The position numbers and the translations under genes were made by a program. Positions 55,504-64,000 of a stretch of DNA of 64,000 nt are shown here, in pieces (the stretch's first letter is position 1; each line of letters starts with the position of its first letter). This DNA comes from Plantibacter sp. PA-3-X8 (GTDB lineage Bacteria; Actinomycetota; Actinomycetes; Actinomycetales; Microbacteriaceae): assembly GCF_003856975.1 (NCBI RefSeq), contig NZ_CP033107.1, positions 2,914,001 through 2,978,000 on the forward strand. The letters are read 5' to 3'. The notes under the pieces were generated by a model. That model was not told the DNA's origin. It ran no database searches and saw only the letters and a list, made by a program, of their open reading frames with translations.

Positions 55504-55926
55504 TCAGCCGGTCGGTGCGTCCTTGATGAGGTTCGTGATGCGGATCGTGGAGCATCGTCGTCCCTGCTCGTCGGTGACGGCGATCTCGTGCACGGTGAGC
55601 GAGCGACCGAGGTGGATCGGGGTGCAGACACCTGTCACGAGGCCCTCGGTGGCGGACCTGGTGTGCGTCGCGTTGATGTCGATGCCGACCGCGAGTTTGC
55701 CCGGGCCCGCGAAGAGGTTGGCGGCCATGGAGCCGAGGGACTCGCCGAGCACGACGTACGCCCCACCGTGCAGCAGCATCGCGGGTTGGGTGTTGCCCTC
55801 GACGGGCATGGTGGCGACGGATCGCTGCACCGTGAACTCGGTGAACTCGATGCCCATCTTGGCGGCGAGTGCGCCGCTGCCCCTCGTCCGCAGGAACTCG
55901 AGTGCGTCGTCGGTCTCGTTCGTCAT
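55504..55926 (-). CDS. Hotdog-fold acyl-CoA thioesterase (PaaI-like)
   Basis: The 140-residue protein has the hotdog family signature LLHGGAYVVLGESLGSMAA (HGG at residues 53-55, Glu62) and the later AVGIDINATHTRSATEGLV. It probably hydrolyses aromatic or small acyl-CoA esters; the exact substrate is unknown. Start ATG 55926 with AAGGTGG close upstream. Divergent from polA, 55 bp apart. Confidence 0.9.
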   Translation of the reverse strand: MTNETDDALEFLRTRGSGALAAKMGIEFTEFTVQRSVATMPVEGNTQPAMLLHGGAYVVLGESLGSMAANLFAGPGKLAVGIDINATHTRSATEGLVTGVCTPIHLGRSLTVHEIAVTDEQGRRCSTIRITNLIKDAPTG

Positions 55927-55969
55927 GTCCACCTTCGGATCGGGCCTGAGCCGTGTCGGCACCGGCTTG

Positions 55970-55982
55970 TAGGCTGGGCGCG
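55970..55982 (+). promoter_or_regulatory. -10 element giving a leaderless polA mRNA
   Basis: TAGGCT at 55970-55975 ends seven bases before GTG 55982; no ribosome site is visible. Confidence 0.6.
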
Positions 55983-58642
55983 TGTCGGAATCAGAAAAGC
56001 CTACCCTCCTCGTCGTCGACGGCCACTCGCTCGCATTCCGGGCGTTCTACGCCCTGCCGGTCGACAGCTTCCAAACCCGCGACGGTCAGCACACGAACGC
56101 CATCCACGGCTTCATCTCCATGCTGATCAGCCTGCTCAAGAACGAGAACCCGAGTCACATCGCCGTGGCGTTCGACATCTCGCGCCGTTCCTTCCGCACC
56201 CGCGAGTACCCCGAGTACAAGGGCACGCGGGGTGAGACCCCGGCGGAGTTCAAGGGACAGGTGCCGCTGCTCGAAGAGGCGCTCAAGGCGATGAACATCA
56301 CGACGATCAGCAAAGAGGACTACGAGGCCGACGACATCCTCGCCACCCTCGCCAAGCAGGGCGCGGAGGAGGGCTTCCGCGTGCTCGTCGTCTCCGGCGA
56401 CCGCGACACCATCCAGCTCGTCACCGACGACGTCACCCTGCTGTACCCGTCGAGCCAGGGCGTCTCCGCGCTCACCCGGTACGACGGAGCCAAAGTCTTC
56501 GAGCGCTACGGCATCCGGCCGGAGCAGTACCCGGAGATCGCGGCGCTCGTCGGCGAGACGAGCGACAACCTCCCGGGCATCCCGAAGGTCGGCGAGAAGA
56601 CCGCCGTGAAGTGGCTCAACCAGTTCGGCTCCCTCGAGCAGATCCTCGAGCGCGCCGACGAGATCGCCGGCAAGGTGGGGGAGAGCCTCCGCGAGCACAA
56701 GGAGAACGCGGTCCGCAACCGCCGCCTCAACCGGCTCCTCACCGACGTCGAACTGCCTGTCGGACCGAAGGACCTCGAACGCCGACCGATCGACGCGGAC
56801 GCGGTGGCGGCCGTCTTCGGGCGGCTCGAGTTCCGCACGCTGCTCGATCGGGTCCTCAAACTCGACGGACTCGAGGCCAACACGGATGTGTCCGCGCCGC
56901 AGGCGGGCGGCATGGTCATGCCACCGCAGAAGGAGCTGCTCGACGAAGAGCTCGAGGCGTGGATCACCCGTGCCGTCGCCGCACATCCCGCCGGGATCGG
57001 TCTCCACCTCGACCTCGACGGAGGCCTGCCGGTCGCAGCCGGCCTCGCGACGCCCACGGAGATCGTCTCGCTCGCCTGGCGTCCCGGTGAGGCCGACTAC
57101 GCGCCGCTCGAGGCGTGGTTGGCGAGCGACGCCCCGAAGATCATGCACGACGCCAAGCCGCAGCTCCAGGCGGTCACGCGCGCCGGCCTGACGGTCGGCG
57201 GTCTCGGCTACGACACCGCGGTCGCCGGTTGGCTCCTGCGTCCGAGCGGCGGCGACAAGACGATCGCCGACCTCATCACGCGCTATCTCGACGAGACGAT
57301 GCCGGTCGCCGACCCGAACCAGCTCGTCCCCGAGACCGACCCCGTGGGTGCCGGCGGCACCGCCTGGTACGCCCTCCGCGTCGCCGAGGCGACCCGCACG
57401 GCGCTCGACGCCGGGTCACTCGGCGTCCTGCTCGACATGGAGCTGCCGGTCCTCCAGGTGCTGGCCCACATGGAGCTGACCGGCGTGACGGTCGACCACG
57501 ATATCCTGAGCGGCCTGTCCGAGCAGCTCGGCAACCGGGCCGCGGAGCTCGCGAGCAACGCGTATGAGGAGATCGGCCGCGAGGTCAACCTCGGATCACC
57601 GAAGCAGCTGCAGGAGGTCCTCTTCGACCAGCTCGCCATGCCGAAGACACGCGCCAACAAGACGGGCTTCTCGACGGACGCCGGCGCCCTGGCCGATCTC
57701 CAGGAGAAGAGCCCGCATCCGTTCCTCGGGCTTCTCCTCGAACACCGCGATGCGACGAAGCTCCGCCAGATCGTGGAGACGCTCGACAAGGCGATCACGC
57801 CCGACGGCCGCATCCACACGACGTACGTGCAGATCGGGACCAGCACCGGTCGGATCTCCTCGACCGACCCGAACCTGCAGAACATCCCCGTGCGCACCGA
57901 GGAGGGACGCCGCATCCGTGCCGCCTTCCAAGCCGGCTCCGGGTACGAGACCCTGCTGACCGCCGACTACTCGCAGATCGAGATGCGGATCATGGCGCAC
58001 CTCTCCGGCGACGCCGGCCTCATCGAGGCGTTCAAATCCGGCGAGGACCTCCACCGCTTCGTCGGCGCGCGCATCTTCGGCGTCGCCGCCGAGGACGTCA
58101 CGCCCGCGATGCGCAACAAGGTGAAGGCGATGTCGTACGGACTCGCCTACGGTCTGAGCGCGTTCGGGCTCTCGAAGCAGCTGCGGATCTCGAGCGCTGA
58201 GGCGAAGCAGCTCATGGTCGACTACTTCGAGCGCTTCGGTGCGGTCCGCGACTACCTGCGCAACGTCGTCGAGCAGGCGAAGCTCGACGGCTACACCGAG
58301 ACGATCTTCGGTCGTCGGAGGCTCTTCCCCGAGCTCTCGAGCCCCAACCGACTGGTCAGGGAGAACGCCGAACGTCAGGCGCTGAACGCCCCGATCCAGG
58401 GTTCGGCCGCCGACATCATGAAGCGCGCCATGATCGGCATCGAGTCCGAGCTGCGCTCCGAATCCCTCAGCTCGCAGATGATGCTGCAGGTGCACGACGA
58501 ACTGATCTTCGAGGTCGCAGAAGGGGAGTGGGACGCCCTGGAGCGCATCGTCCGAGCACAGATGGCGGGTGCCGCCGAGCTGTCGGTGCCGCTGGAGGTC
58601 CAGATCGGCCGCGGGCACGATTGGGACGCCGCAGCCCACTGA
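55982..58642 (+). CDS. polA: DNA polymerase I
   Basis: Repair and Okazaki-fragment polymerase. The 886-residue protein has an N-terminal 5'-3' exonuclease domain (to about residue 290; VVDGHSLAFRAFYALP, VSGDRDTIQLV, GETSDNLPGIPKVGEKTA). A middle 3'-5' exonuclease-like domain lacks the first DxE motif (reads LHLDLDGG), so proofreading is probably lost. The family A polymerase domain has motifs A (TADYSQIEMRIMAHLS), B (RNKVKAMSYGLAYG) and C (MLQVHDELIFEV). Start GTG is set by the -10 element. Confidence 0.96.
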   Translation: MSESEKPTLLVVDGHSLAFRAFYALPVDSFQTRDGQHTNAIHGFISMLISLLKNENPSHIAVAFDISRRSFRTREYPEYKGTRGETPAEFKGQVPLLEEALKAMNITTISKEDYEADDILATLAKQGAEEGFRVLVVSGDRDTIQLVTDDVTLLYPSSQGVSALTRYDGAKVFERYGIRPEQYPEIAALVGETSDNLPGIPKVGEKTAVKWLNQFGSLEQILERADEIAGKVGESLREHKENAVRNRRLNRLLTDVELPVGPKDLERRPIDADAVAAVFGRLEFRTLLDRVLKLDGLEANTDVSAPQAGGMVMPPQKELLDEELEAWITRAVAAHPAGIGLHLDLDGGLPVAAGLATPTEIVSLAWRPGEADYAPLEAWLASDAPKIMHDAKPQLQAVTRAGLTVGGLGYDTAVAGWLLRPSGGDKTIADLITRYLDETMPVADPNQLVPETDPVGAGGTAWYALRVAEATRTALDAGSLGVLLDMELPVLQVLAHMELTGVTVDHDILSGLSEQLGNRAAELASNAYEEIGREVNLGSPKQLQEVLFDQLAMPKTRANKTGFSTDAGALADLQEKSPHPFLGLLLEHRDATKLRQIVETLDKAITPDGRIHTTYVQIGTSTGRISSTDPNLQNIPVRTEEGRRIRAAFQAGSGYETLLTADYSQIEMRIMAHLSGDAGLIEAFKSGEDLHRFVGARIFGVAAEDVTPAMRNKVKAMSYGLAYGLSAFGLSKQLRISSAEAKQLMVDYFERFGAVRDYLRNVVEQAKLDGYTETIFGRRRLFPELSSPNRLVRENAERQALNAPIQGSAADIMKRAMIGIESELRSESLSSQMMLQVHDELIFEVAEGEWDALERIVRAQMAGAAELSVPLEVQIGRGHDWDAAAH

Positions 58643-58683
58643 GCGCCCCGCAGGTCCGCACCCGGCGCCGGACGGGTGCGGAC

Positions 58684-58697
58684 TAGGCTCGACGTCA
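58684..58697 (+). promoter_or_regulatory. -10 element giving a leaderless mRNA for the DUF885 gene
   Basis: TAGGCT at 58684-58689 ends eight bases before ATG 58697. Confidence 0.55.
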
Positions 58698-60373
58698 TGT
58701 CCCACGAAGAACCTCGTCAGAGCACACCGATCGACGTCATCGCCGAGAGCTGGGTGGAGACCCTCGTCCAGCTGAAGCCGGAGGTCGGTACCTACATCGG
58801 CCGCACGGACATCGGCGGACGGTACGGCGATTACTCGCCGGCCGGGCACGAGGCGTACATCGAAGCCGCGTCGCGCACGCTTCGCGAGCTGCGGTCCGCC
58901 GCACCGGTCGACGCCGTCGACCGCGTCACCCAGACCGACCTCTCGGCGGAGCTGGAGCTCGACCTCGCCTCGTCGGAGGCCGGTCTCCAGTACCGCGACC
59001 TCAACGTGATCGCGTCGCCGTCGCAGGAGCTGCGCGACGTCTTCGACCTGATGCCGACGGCCACGGTCGAGGACTGGAGCACCATCCGGACCCGCCTCGG
59101 CGCGTTGCCGGACGCGGTCGACGGGTACATCGAGACCCTGCGCGCGGGCATCGCCCGGGGGATCACCCCGGCACGCCGTCAGGTGGCCGAGGTGTACGAG
59201 CAGGTCCTCCGCACCGGCGCCGGCGACGGGTTCTTCATCGGCTTCGCCGCCAACGCCGGACCGGCGGACGGCCAGCTCCCGGCGTCCCTCGCCGGCGAAC
59301 TCTCGACGGGTGCCGGTGCCGCAGCCGTCGCCTACAACCGTCTGGCGGACTTCCTCGCGCACGAACTGCTGCCTGCTGCAACCCAGGAGGACGCCATCGG
59401 CCGCGAGCTCTACGCGCTGCAGTCCCGCCGTTTCCTCGGCGCGACGGTCGACCTCGACGAGAGCTACGAGTGGGGCATCGAGGAACTGGCGCGCATGGTG
59501 TCGGAGCAGGAGGCGATCGCGAACGAGATCCTCCCCGGCGCGTCCGTCGAGGAGGCGGTCGCCTTCCTCGAACAGGATCCGGCGCGCAAGCTGCACGGCA
59601 CCGACGCGCTCCAGCGGTGGATGCAGGAGACGAGTGACCGTGCGGTCGAGGAGCTGGGGCGGACGCACTTCGACATCCCGCAGGAGATCCGCGCGCTCGA
59701 GTGCATGATCGCGCCGACGCAGGAGGGTGGGATCTACTACACCGGCCCGACGGACGACTTCTCTCGCCCTGGCCGCATGTGGTGGTCCGTCCCCGCCGGC
59801 GTCACCGAGTTCGACACGTGGCGCGAGCTCACGACCGTCTACCACGAGGGTGTGCCAGGACATCACCTGCAGATCGGGCAGGCCGTCGTCAACCGGAAGA
59901 CGCTCAACCTCTGGCGTCGACAGCTCGCCGGCACCTCCGGCCACGCCGAGGGCTGGGCGCTCTACGCCGAGCGCCTGATGGAACAGCTCGGATACCTCGA
60001 CGACCCGGCGGACCGCCTGGGCATGCTCGACGGTCAGCGGATGCGCGCTGCCCGCGTCGTCCTCGACATCGGCGTGCACCTCGGCAAGCCGCTCCCGGAC
60101 GGCAGCGGGACCTGGACCGCCGAGTACGCCTTCGACTTCATGGGTCGCAACGTCAACATGTCGCCGGAGTTCGTCCGGTTCGAGGTCAACCGGTACCTCG
60201 GTTGGCCCGGCCAGGCGCCGTCGTACAAGATCGGCCAGCGCATCTGGGAACAGCTCCGCGACGACGCGGCCCGCCGCGCCGGGGACGCCTTCGACATCAA
60301 GGACTTCCACCGTCGGGCACTGGACCTCGGTGGCGTCGGGCTCGACACGCTGCGGTCGGCGATGCTCGGATGA
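58697..60373 (+). CDS. DUF885 family putative metallohydrolase
   Basis: The 558-residue cytoplasmic protein (no signal peptide) has the family's active-site-like motif YHEGVPGHHLQ (residues about 382-392), which resembles a zinc-protease helix, and GHAEGWALYAERLMEQLGYL downstream. Members are thought to be peptidases, but biochemistry is scarce, so the reaction is inferred. It overlaps the following epimerase gene by 4 bp. Confidence 0.9.
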   Translation: MSHEEPRQSTPIDVIAESWVETLVQLKPEVGTYIGRTDIGGRYGDYSPAGHEAYIEAASRTLRELRSAAPVDAVDRVTQTDLSAELELDLASSEAGLQYRDLNVIASPSQELRDVFDLMPTATVEDWSTIRTRLGALPDAVDGYIETLRAGIARGITPARRQVAEVYEQVLRTGAGDGFFIGFAANAGPADGQLPASLAGELSTGAGAAAVAYNRLADFLAHELLPAATQEDAIGRELYALQSRRFLGATVDLDESYEWGIEELARMVSEQEAIANEILPGASVEEAVAFLEQDPARKLHGTDALQRWMQETSDRAVEELGRTHFDIPQEIRALECMIAPTQEGGIYYTGPTDDFSRPGRMWWSVPAGVTEFDTWRELTTVYHEGVPGHHLQIGQAVVNRKTLNLWRRQLAGTSGHAEGWALYAERLMEQLGYLDDPADRLGMLDGQRMRAARVVLDIGVHLGKPLPDGSGTWTAEYAFDFMGRNVNMSPEFVRFEVNRYLGWPGQAPSYKIGQRIWEQLRDDAARRAGDAFDIKDFHRRALDLGGVGLDTLRSAMLG

Positions 60374-61356
60374 CGACCGAACGGATCGTCGTCGCCGGCG
60401 CGTCCGGGTTCATCGGGCGTCGTCTGGTCGAGTCGTTCCGGGCCGACGGCGCCACCGTCTCCGTCATCGGGCGCGGTGCCGCCGACGCGCGGTGGGGTGA
60501 CCACACGGGCATCGCCCGGCTGGTCGACGGTGCCGACCTCCTGGTCAACCTCGCCGGGAAGAGTGTGAACTGTCGCTACACCCCGTCGAACCGCGCCGAG
60601 ATCCTCCGGTCCCGCGTGGACACGACGACGGAGCTGGCGCGGGCGGTGCGTGCAGCCGCCTCGCCTCCGCCGCTGTGGATCAACTCGTCGACCGCCACGA
60701 TCTACCGCCATGCCGACGACCGCCCGATGACGGAGGACGACGGCGAGATCGGTTCCGGGTTCTCCGTCGACGTCGCGACCGCCTGGGAGCAGGTGTTCTT
60801 CGCGGACGAGCTGCCCGGGACACGACGGGTCGCCCTCCGCATCGCGATCGTCCTGGGCGACGGCGGAGCGCTCACCCCGCTCCGTTGGTTGGCGCGCCTC
60901 GGCCTCGGCGGACCCCAACGGGACGGTCACTGGCCCAGTTCCCGATCGCGTCGTGCCGCCGGCACGGATCACCGGTTCGGGACGCCGGGCGGACGGCAGC
61001 GGTTCAGCTGGATCCATCTTGACGACGTCGTCGGCATCGTCCGGTTCCTCCGTGGCCGTCCCGAACTCGACGGGGTCGTCAACGTGACGTCCCCGAACCC
61101 CACCGACAACCGCGGATTCATGCGGACCCTGCGGTACGCGCTCGGGATGCCGGTCGGCCTCCCCGCGCCCCGCTGGTTGCTGGAGATCGGGATGTCCATC
61201 CTGCGGACCGAGAGCGAACTGGTCCTGAAGAGTCGCTGGGCGATGCCGGAGCGGTTGCTGCGGGCGGGCTACCGGTTCGAGCACCCGACGCTCGATCCAG
61301 CACTGCGGGACATCCTCTCCGACCGCGGCTTGCCGGCGCACCCGGAAAATCGCTAG
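60370..61356 (+). CDS. TIGR01777 family NAD-dependent epimerase/dehydratase-like protein
   Basis: The 328-residue protein is an extended short-chain dehydrogenase with the N-terminal GASGFIG dinucleotide loop (residues 10-16), NLAGKSVNCRYTPSNRAEI, RVALRIAIVLGDGGAL and GGRQRFSWIHLDDVVGIVRF. A C-terminal DUF1731-like part follows (LGMPVGLPAPRWLLEIGM). The SDR catalytic Tyr position reads STATIYRHADD. The substrate is unknown. ATGA overlap with the DUF885 gene suggests co-translation. Confidence 0.9.
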   Translation: MTTERIVVAGASGFIGRRLVESFRADGATVSVIGRGAADARWGDHTGIARLVDGADLLVNLAGKSVNCRYTPSNRAEILRSRVDTTTELARAVRAAASPPPLWINSSTATIYRHADDRPMTEDDGEIGSGFSVDVATAWEQVFFADELPGTRRVALRIAIVLGDGGALTPLRWLARLGLGGPQRDGHWPSSRSRRAAGTDHRFGTPGGRQRFSWIHLDDVVGIVRFLRGRPELDGVVNVTSPNPTDNRGFMRTLRYALGMPVGLPAPRWLLEIGMSILRTESELVLKSRWAMPERLLRAGYRFEHPTLDPALRDILSDRGLPAHPENR

Positions 61357-61359
61357 ACT
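61330..61359 (+). promoter_or_regulatory. rpsA promoter
   Basis: TTGCCG (61330-61335) and TAGACT (61354-61359) are 18 bp apart. Transcription would start near 61366, giving a leader of about 165 nt. Confidence 0.6.
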
Positions 61360-61364
61360 GGACT

Positions 61365-61378
61365 GTCACAATTGTGAC
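61365..61378. repeat. Perfect 14-bp palindrome at the predicted rpsA transcription start
   Basis: GTCACAATTGTGAC is an exact palindrome beginning at the predicted +1. It could be an operator, or in RNA a 5-bp stem with an AAUU loop at the very 5' end of the message. Confidence 0.6.
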
Positions 61379-61530
61379 GTCCTATCCGCCTGCCCGTCTC
61401 GCAGAGCGACACCGATCCCCGGATCGGTTCACACAACAGCATCGCTTCGATCAACGTCCGTGGTCATCCACGGATCCGGAGCCGTGCGCGAGGCTGGCCT
61501 GAATCATTGTCCACCTGGAGCAATTACTAC

Positions 61531-62988
61531 ATGACAAGCGCAACGACCGCCCCCAAGCAGGTCGCAATCAACGACATCGGATCTGCTGAGGACTTCCTCG
61601 CAGCGGTCGAAAAGACTCTGAAGTTCTTCAACGACGGCGACCTCATCGAGGGCACCGTCGTGAAGATCGACCGCGACGAGGTCCTCCTCGACGTCGGCTA
61701 CAAGACCGAGGGTGTCATCCCCTCGCGTGAACTCTCCATCAAGCACGACGTCGACCCCTCCGAGGTCGTCAACGTCGGCGACACGATCGAGGCTCTCGTT
61801 CTCCAGAAGGAGGACAAGGAAGGCCGTCTGATCCTGTCGAAGAAGCGCGCACAGTACGAGCGTGCTTGGGGCGACGTGGAGAAGATCAAGGAATCCGACG
61901 GCGTCGTCACCGGTTCGGTCATCGAGGTCGTCAAGGGCGGCCTCATCGTCGACATCGGCCTCCGTGGCTTCCTCCCGGCCTCGCTCATCGAGCTGCGCCG
62001 CGTCCGCGACCTCACGCCGTACCTCGGCCAGGAGATCGAGGCGAAGATCCTCGAGCTCGACAAGAACCGCAACAACGTGGTCCTGTCGCGCCGTGCGCTC
62101 CTCGAGCAGACGCAGTCCGAGAGCCGCACCACCTTCCTCAACAACCTCCAGAAGGGACAGGTCCGCAAGGGCGTCGTCTCCTCGATCGTCAACTTCGGCG
62201 CGTTCGTCGACCTCGGCGGCGTCGACGGTCTCGTCCACGTCTCCGAGCTCAGCTGGAAGCACATCGAGCACGCCAGCGAGGTCGTCGAGGTCGGTCAGGA
62301 AGTCACCGTCGAGATCCTCGAGGTCGACCTGGACCGCGAGCGCGTCTCGCTGTCGCTCAAGGCGACCCAGGAGGACCCGTGGCAGGTCTTCGCCCGCACC
62401 CACGCCATCGGCCAGGTTGCACCGGGTAAGGTCACCAAGCTCGTCCCGTTCGGTGCGTTCGTCCGCGTCGCAGACGGCATCGAGGGACTCGTGCACATCT
62501 CGGAGCTCTCCGGCAAGCACGTCGAGCTCGCCGAGCAGGTCGTTTCGGTCGGCGAAGAGGTCTTCGTCAAGGTCATCGACATCGACCTCGAGCGTCGCCG
62601 CATCTCGCTGAGCCTCAAGCAGGCCAACGAGGGTGTCGACCCCGAGGGCACCGAGTTCGACCCGGCCCTCTACGGCATGCTCACGGAGTACGACGAGCTC
62701 GGGAACTACAAGTACCCCGAGGGCTTCGACGCCGAGACGCAGGAGTGGAAGGAAGGCTTCGACGCCGAGCGCGAGAAGTGGGAGCAGGACTACGCTGCCG
62801 CCCAGGCTCGTTGGGAAGCGCACAAGAAGCAGGTCGCTGCCGCAGCCGTCGAAGAGGCCAACCAGGCTTCCTCGTCGACCGCGTCCTCGTCGGCCGGCTC
62901 CTCGTTCTCGAGCGACTCCGCCGGCGGCGGCACGCTCGCTGACGACGAGTCCCTCGCGGCCCTCCGCGAGAAGCTCTCGAGCAACTAG
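61531..62988 (+). CDS. rpsA: 30S ribosomal protein S1
   Basis: S1 binds mRNA leaders and helps start translation. The 485-residue protein has four S1 RNA-binding domains (cores beginning GDLIEGTVVKIDRDEVLLDV, DGVVTGSVIEVVKGGLIVDI, GQVRKGVVSSIVNFGAFVDL and GQVAPGKVTKLVPFGAFVRV). A charged linker and a Ser-rich tail follow. Four domains is usual for actinobacteria. ATG 61531 has GGAG ten bases upstream and is preferred over the in-frame TTG at 61507. Confidence 0.96.
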   Translation: MTSATTAPKQVAINDIGSAEDFLAAVEKTLKFFNDGDLIEGTVVKIDRDEVLLDVGYKTEGVIPSRELSIKHDVDPSEVVNVGDTIEALVLQKEDKEGRLILSKKRAQYERAWGDVEKIKESDGVVTGSVIEVVKGGLIVDIGLRGFLPASLIELRRVRDLTPYLGQEIEAKILELDKNRNNVVLSRRALLEQTQSESRTTFLNNLQKGQVRKGVVSSIVNFGAFVDLGGVDGLVHVSELSWKHIEHASEVVEVGQEVTVEILEVDLDRERVSLSLKATQEDPWQVFARTHAIGQVAPGKVTKLVPFGAFVRVADGIEGLVHISELSGKHVELAEQVVSVGEEVFVKVIDIDLERRRISLSLKQANEGVDPEGTEFDPALYGMLTEYDELGNYKYPEGFDAETQEWKEGFDAEREKWEQDYAAAQARWEAHKKQVAAAAVEEANQASSSTASSSAGSSFSSDSAGGGTLADDESLAALREKLSSN

Positions 62989-63017
62989 TCCCACCAGCGC
63001 CGACCAGCGTCGGTGTC

Positions 63018-63051
63018 CAGCAGGGGGTCGCCTTCGGGCGGCCCCCTGCTG
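63018..63051 (+). terminator. Strong terminator after rpsA
   Basis: Arms 63018-63032 and 63037-63051 form a 15-bp stem (one G-U) closed by a UUCG tetraloop, followed by CGTTGTG. A small CCGAC/GTCGG hairpin lies just before it. Confidence 0.85.
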
Positions 63052-63096
63052 CGTTGTGCGAGGGGCGCTCGTCGAAGGCGCTGCACGCTCCGCGGG

Positions 63097-63110
63097 TACG
63101 CTGGCTGACA
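63097..63110 (+). promoter_or_regulatory. -10 element giving a leaderless coaE mRNA
   Basis: TACGCT at 63097-63102 ends eight bases before ATG 63110. Confidence 0.5.
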
Positions 63111-63739
63111 TGTACCTCATCGGCCTCACCGGCGGGATCGCCTCCGGCAAATCGACCATCGCTGCCCGGCTCGCTGAACACGGCGCCGTCGTCATCGACG
63201 CGGACGTCCTCTCACGAGAGGCCGTCGAGCCGGGGACCCCGGGACTGGCCGCCATCGCGGAGCGCTTCGGCGCCGACGTGATCGGGCCCGACGGAGCACT
63301 CGACCGAGCTGCGCTCGGCTCCATCGTCTTCGCCGACGACCAGGCGCGGGCCGACCTCAACGCCATCGTGCACCCGGAGGTCAAGCGGTGTTCACAGGCC
63401 CGGATCGCCGAAGCCTCGAGCGACCCCGGCGCCGTCGTCGTCTACGACGTCCCGCTGCTCGTCGAGACCGGCCGCGCCGACGAGTTCGACCTCGTGGTCG
63501 TCGCCGCAGCTCCGGAGGGGGAGCGCGCCCGTCGGCTCGTCGACCTCCGCGGGCTCGACCGGGGCGAGGCGGAACGACGGATCGCGGCCCAGGCGACCGA
63601 GGAGCAGCGCGCCGCCGTCGCCGACGTGGTGATCGACACCGCCGGCTCGCTCGAGCACACCCTCAGCCAGGTCGACGCGGTCTGGCACCGCGCCGCCGCG
63701 GCCGCTGTACGGGCGCCCGACCGTCAGGACGGCGTCTGA
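63110..63739 (+). CDS. coaE: Dephospho-CoA kinase
   Basis: Last step of coenzyme A synthesis. The 209-residue protein has a Walker A motif in LTGGIASGKST (residues 6-16), the conserved VIDADVLSREAVEPGTPG substrate region, HPEVK and VYDVPLLVETG. The rpsA-coaE-uvrB order is conserved in actinobacteria. Confidence 0.95.
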   Translation: MYLIGLTGGIASGKSTIAARLAEHGAVVIDADVLSREAVEPGTPGLAAIAERFGADVIGPDGALDRAALGSIVFADDQARADLNAIVHPEVKRCSQARIAEASSDPGAVVVYDVPLLVETGRADEFDLVVVAAAPEGERARRLVDLRGLDRGEAERRIAAQATEEQRAAVADVVIDTAGSLEHTLSQVDAVWHRAAAAAVRAPDRQDGV

Positions 63740-63795
63740 GCGCTTCGCGCGCTCCGCTGTGGGCGAAGCGGGGCAGTGGTGTCGGTGGCCCTCCG

Positions 63796-63808
63796 TAGAC
63801 TCGGAGCA
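63796..63808 (+). promoter_or_regulatory. -10 element giving a leaderless uvrB mRNA
   Basis: TAGACT at 63796-63801 ends seven bases before ATG 63808. Confidence 0.6.
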
Positions 63809-64000
63809 TGGAACCAACACGCGCCGTCCGCCCCTTCGAGGTGATCAGCGAGTACGAGCCGAGCGGCGATCAGCCCGCCGCCATCGAGCAGCTGTCCGGG
63901 CGCATCAACGCCGGCGAGACCGACGTCGTCCTGTTGGGCGCCACAGGTACCGGCAAGTCCGCGACGACCGCCTGGCTCATCGAAGCCGTCCAGCGCCCGA
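63808..64000 (+). CDS. uvrB: Excinuclease ABC subunit UvrB, N-terminal part (3' end outside window)
   Basis: Damage-recognition helicase of nucleotide excision repair. Only about 64 residues are present: the opening [20 protein letters not shown] and the Walker A loop [10 protein letters not shown] (about residues 42-51) are diagnostic. The gene runs off the right edge in frame. Confidence 0.95.
   Translation, partial: MEPTRAVRPFEVISEYEPSGDQPAAIEQLSGRINAGETDVVLLGATGTGKSATTAWLIEAVQRP

Noticed and set aside
55982-58642. polA as a damaged gene because its proofreading motif is missing
   Set aside because: Loss of 3'-5' exonuclease residues is usual in actinobacterial PolA; the other domains are intact.
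57596-60310. A 904-codon open frame on the minus strand opposite polA and the DUF885 gene
   Set aside because: Same composition artefact; the plus-strand genes have full family motifs.

Overview
This window is a 64 kb stretch of high-GC chromosome from an actinobacterium, most probably a member of the Microbacteriaceae. The reasons are the GC-rich codon use, the frequent GTG starts, the gene order (secDF-rel; rarA-rpsD-alaS-ruvX-mltG-aro-efp-nusB-pyr-gmk-rpoZ-metK; hisI-Trp membrane protein-HGxxPAAW-trpCBA-lgt-gltBD-pyk), and an actinobacterial IHF domain joined to guanylate kinase. It is almost entirely core housekeeping DNA. I saw no prophage, insertion sequence, integrase or CRISPR array.

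Layout. 1-4 kb: end of secD, secF and rel. 4-7 kb (minus strand): an AbiEi-like orphan, a DUF349 protein and a membrane-anchored cyclophilin. 7-14.5 kb: rarA, rpsD, a small membrane protein, alaS, ruvX and mltG. 14.5-18.8 kb: a shikimate cluster (aroE, aroC, aroK, aroB, aroQ). 18.9-20.3 kb: efp, nusB and a VOC protein. 20.3-30.4 kb: the pyrimidine operon pyrR-pyrB-pyrC-(PH-like membrane protein)-carA-carB-pyrF, running on into the IHF-Gmk fusion and rpoZ. 30.6-36.2 kb: metK, priA, fmt and rsmB. 36.2-39.3 kb: rpe and histidine genes hisE, hisG, hisF and hisI. 39.3-44.3 kb: tryptophan genes and lgt. 44.4-51.9 kb: glutamate synthase gltBD and pyk. 52-61.4 kb: single genes including a rearranged CaiB-type CoA transferase, a histidine phosphatase, tRNA-Leu(CAA) with an unusual tandem array of its own 3' half, a PdtaR-type ANTAR regulator, polA, a DUF885 protein and a TIGR01777 epimerase. 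61.4-64 kb: rpsA, coaE and the start of uvrB.

How the genes work together. The aro, trp and his blocks make aromatic amino acids and histidine from central metabolism. gltBD supplies glutamate and rpe/pyk feed precursors. carAB-pyrBCF makes UMP under probable PyrR control, and Gmk adds GMP phosphorylation. rel, rpoZ and the IHF domain link nucleotide pools to growth control, and rpsD, alaS, efp, fmt, rsmB and rpsA serve translation.

Most unusual features: (1) a full-length mIHF domain fused to guanylate kinase; (2) two exact 82-bp repeats carrying the 3' half of tRNA-Leu next to the intact gene; (3) eleven genes whose -10 hexamer ends exactly 7 or 8 bases before the start codon, implying leaderless mRNAs; (4) a PyrR-type binding loop before pyrR; (5) a perfect 14-bp hairpin that would hide the ribosome binding site of the AbiEi-like gene.
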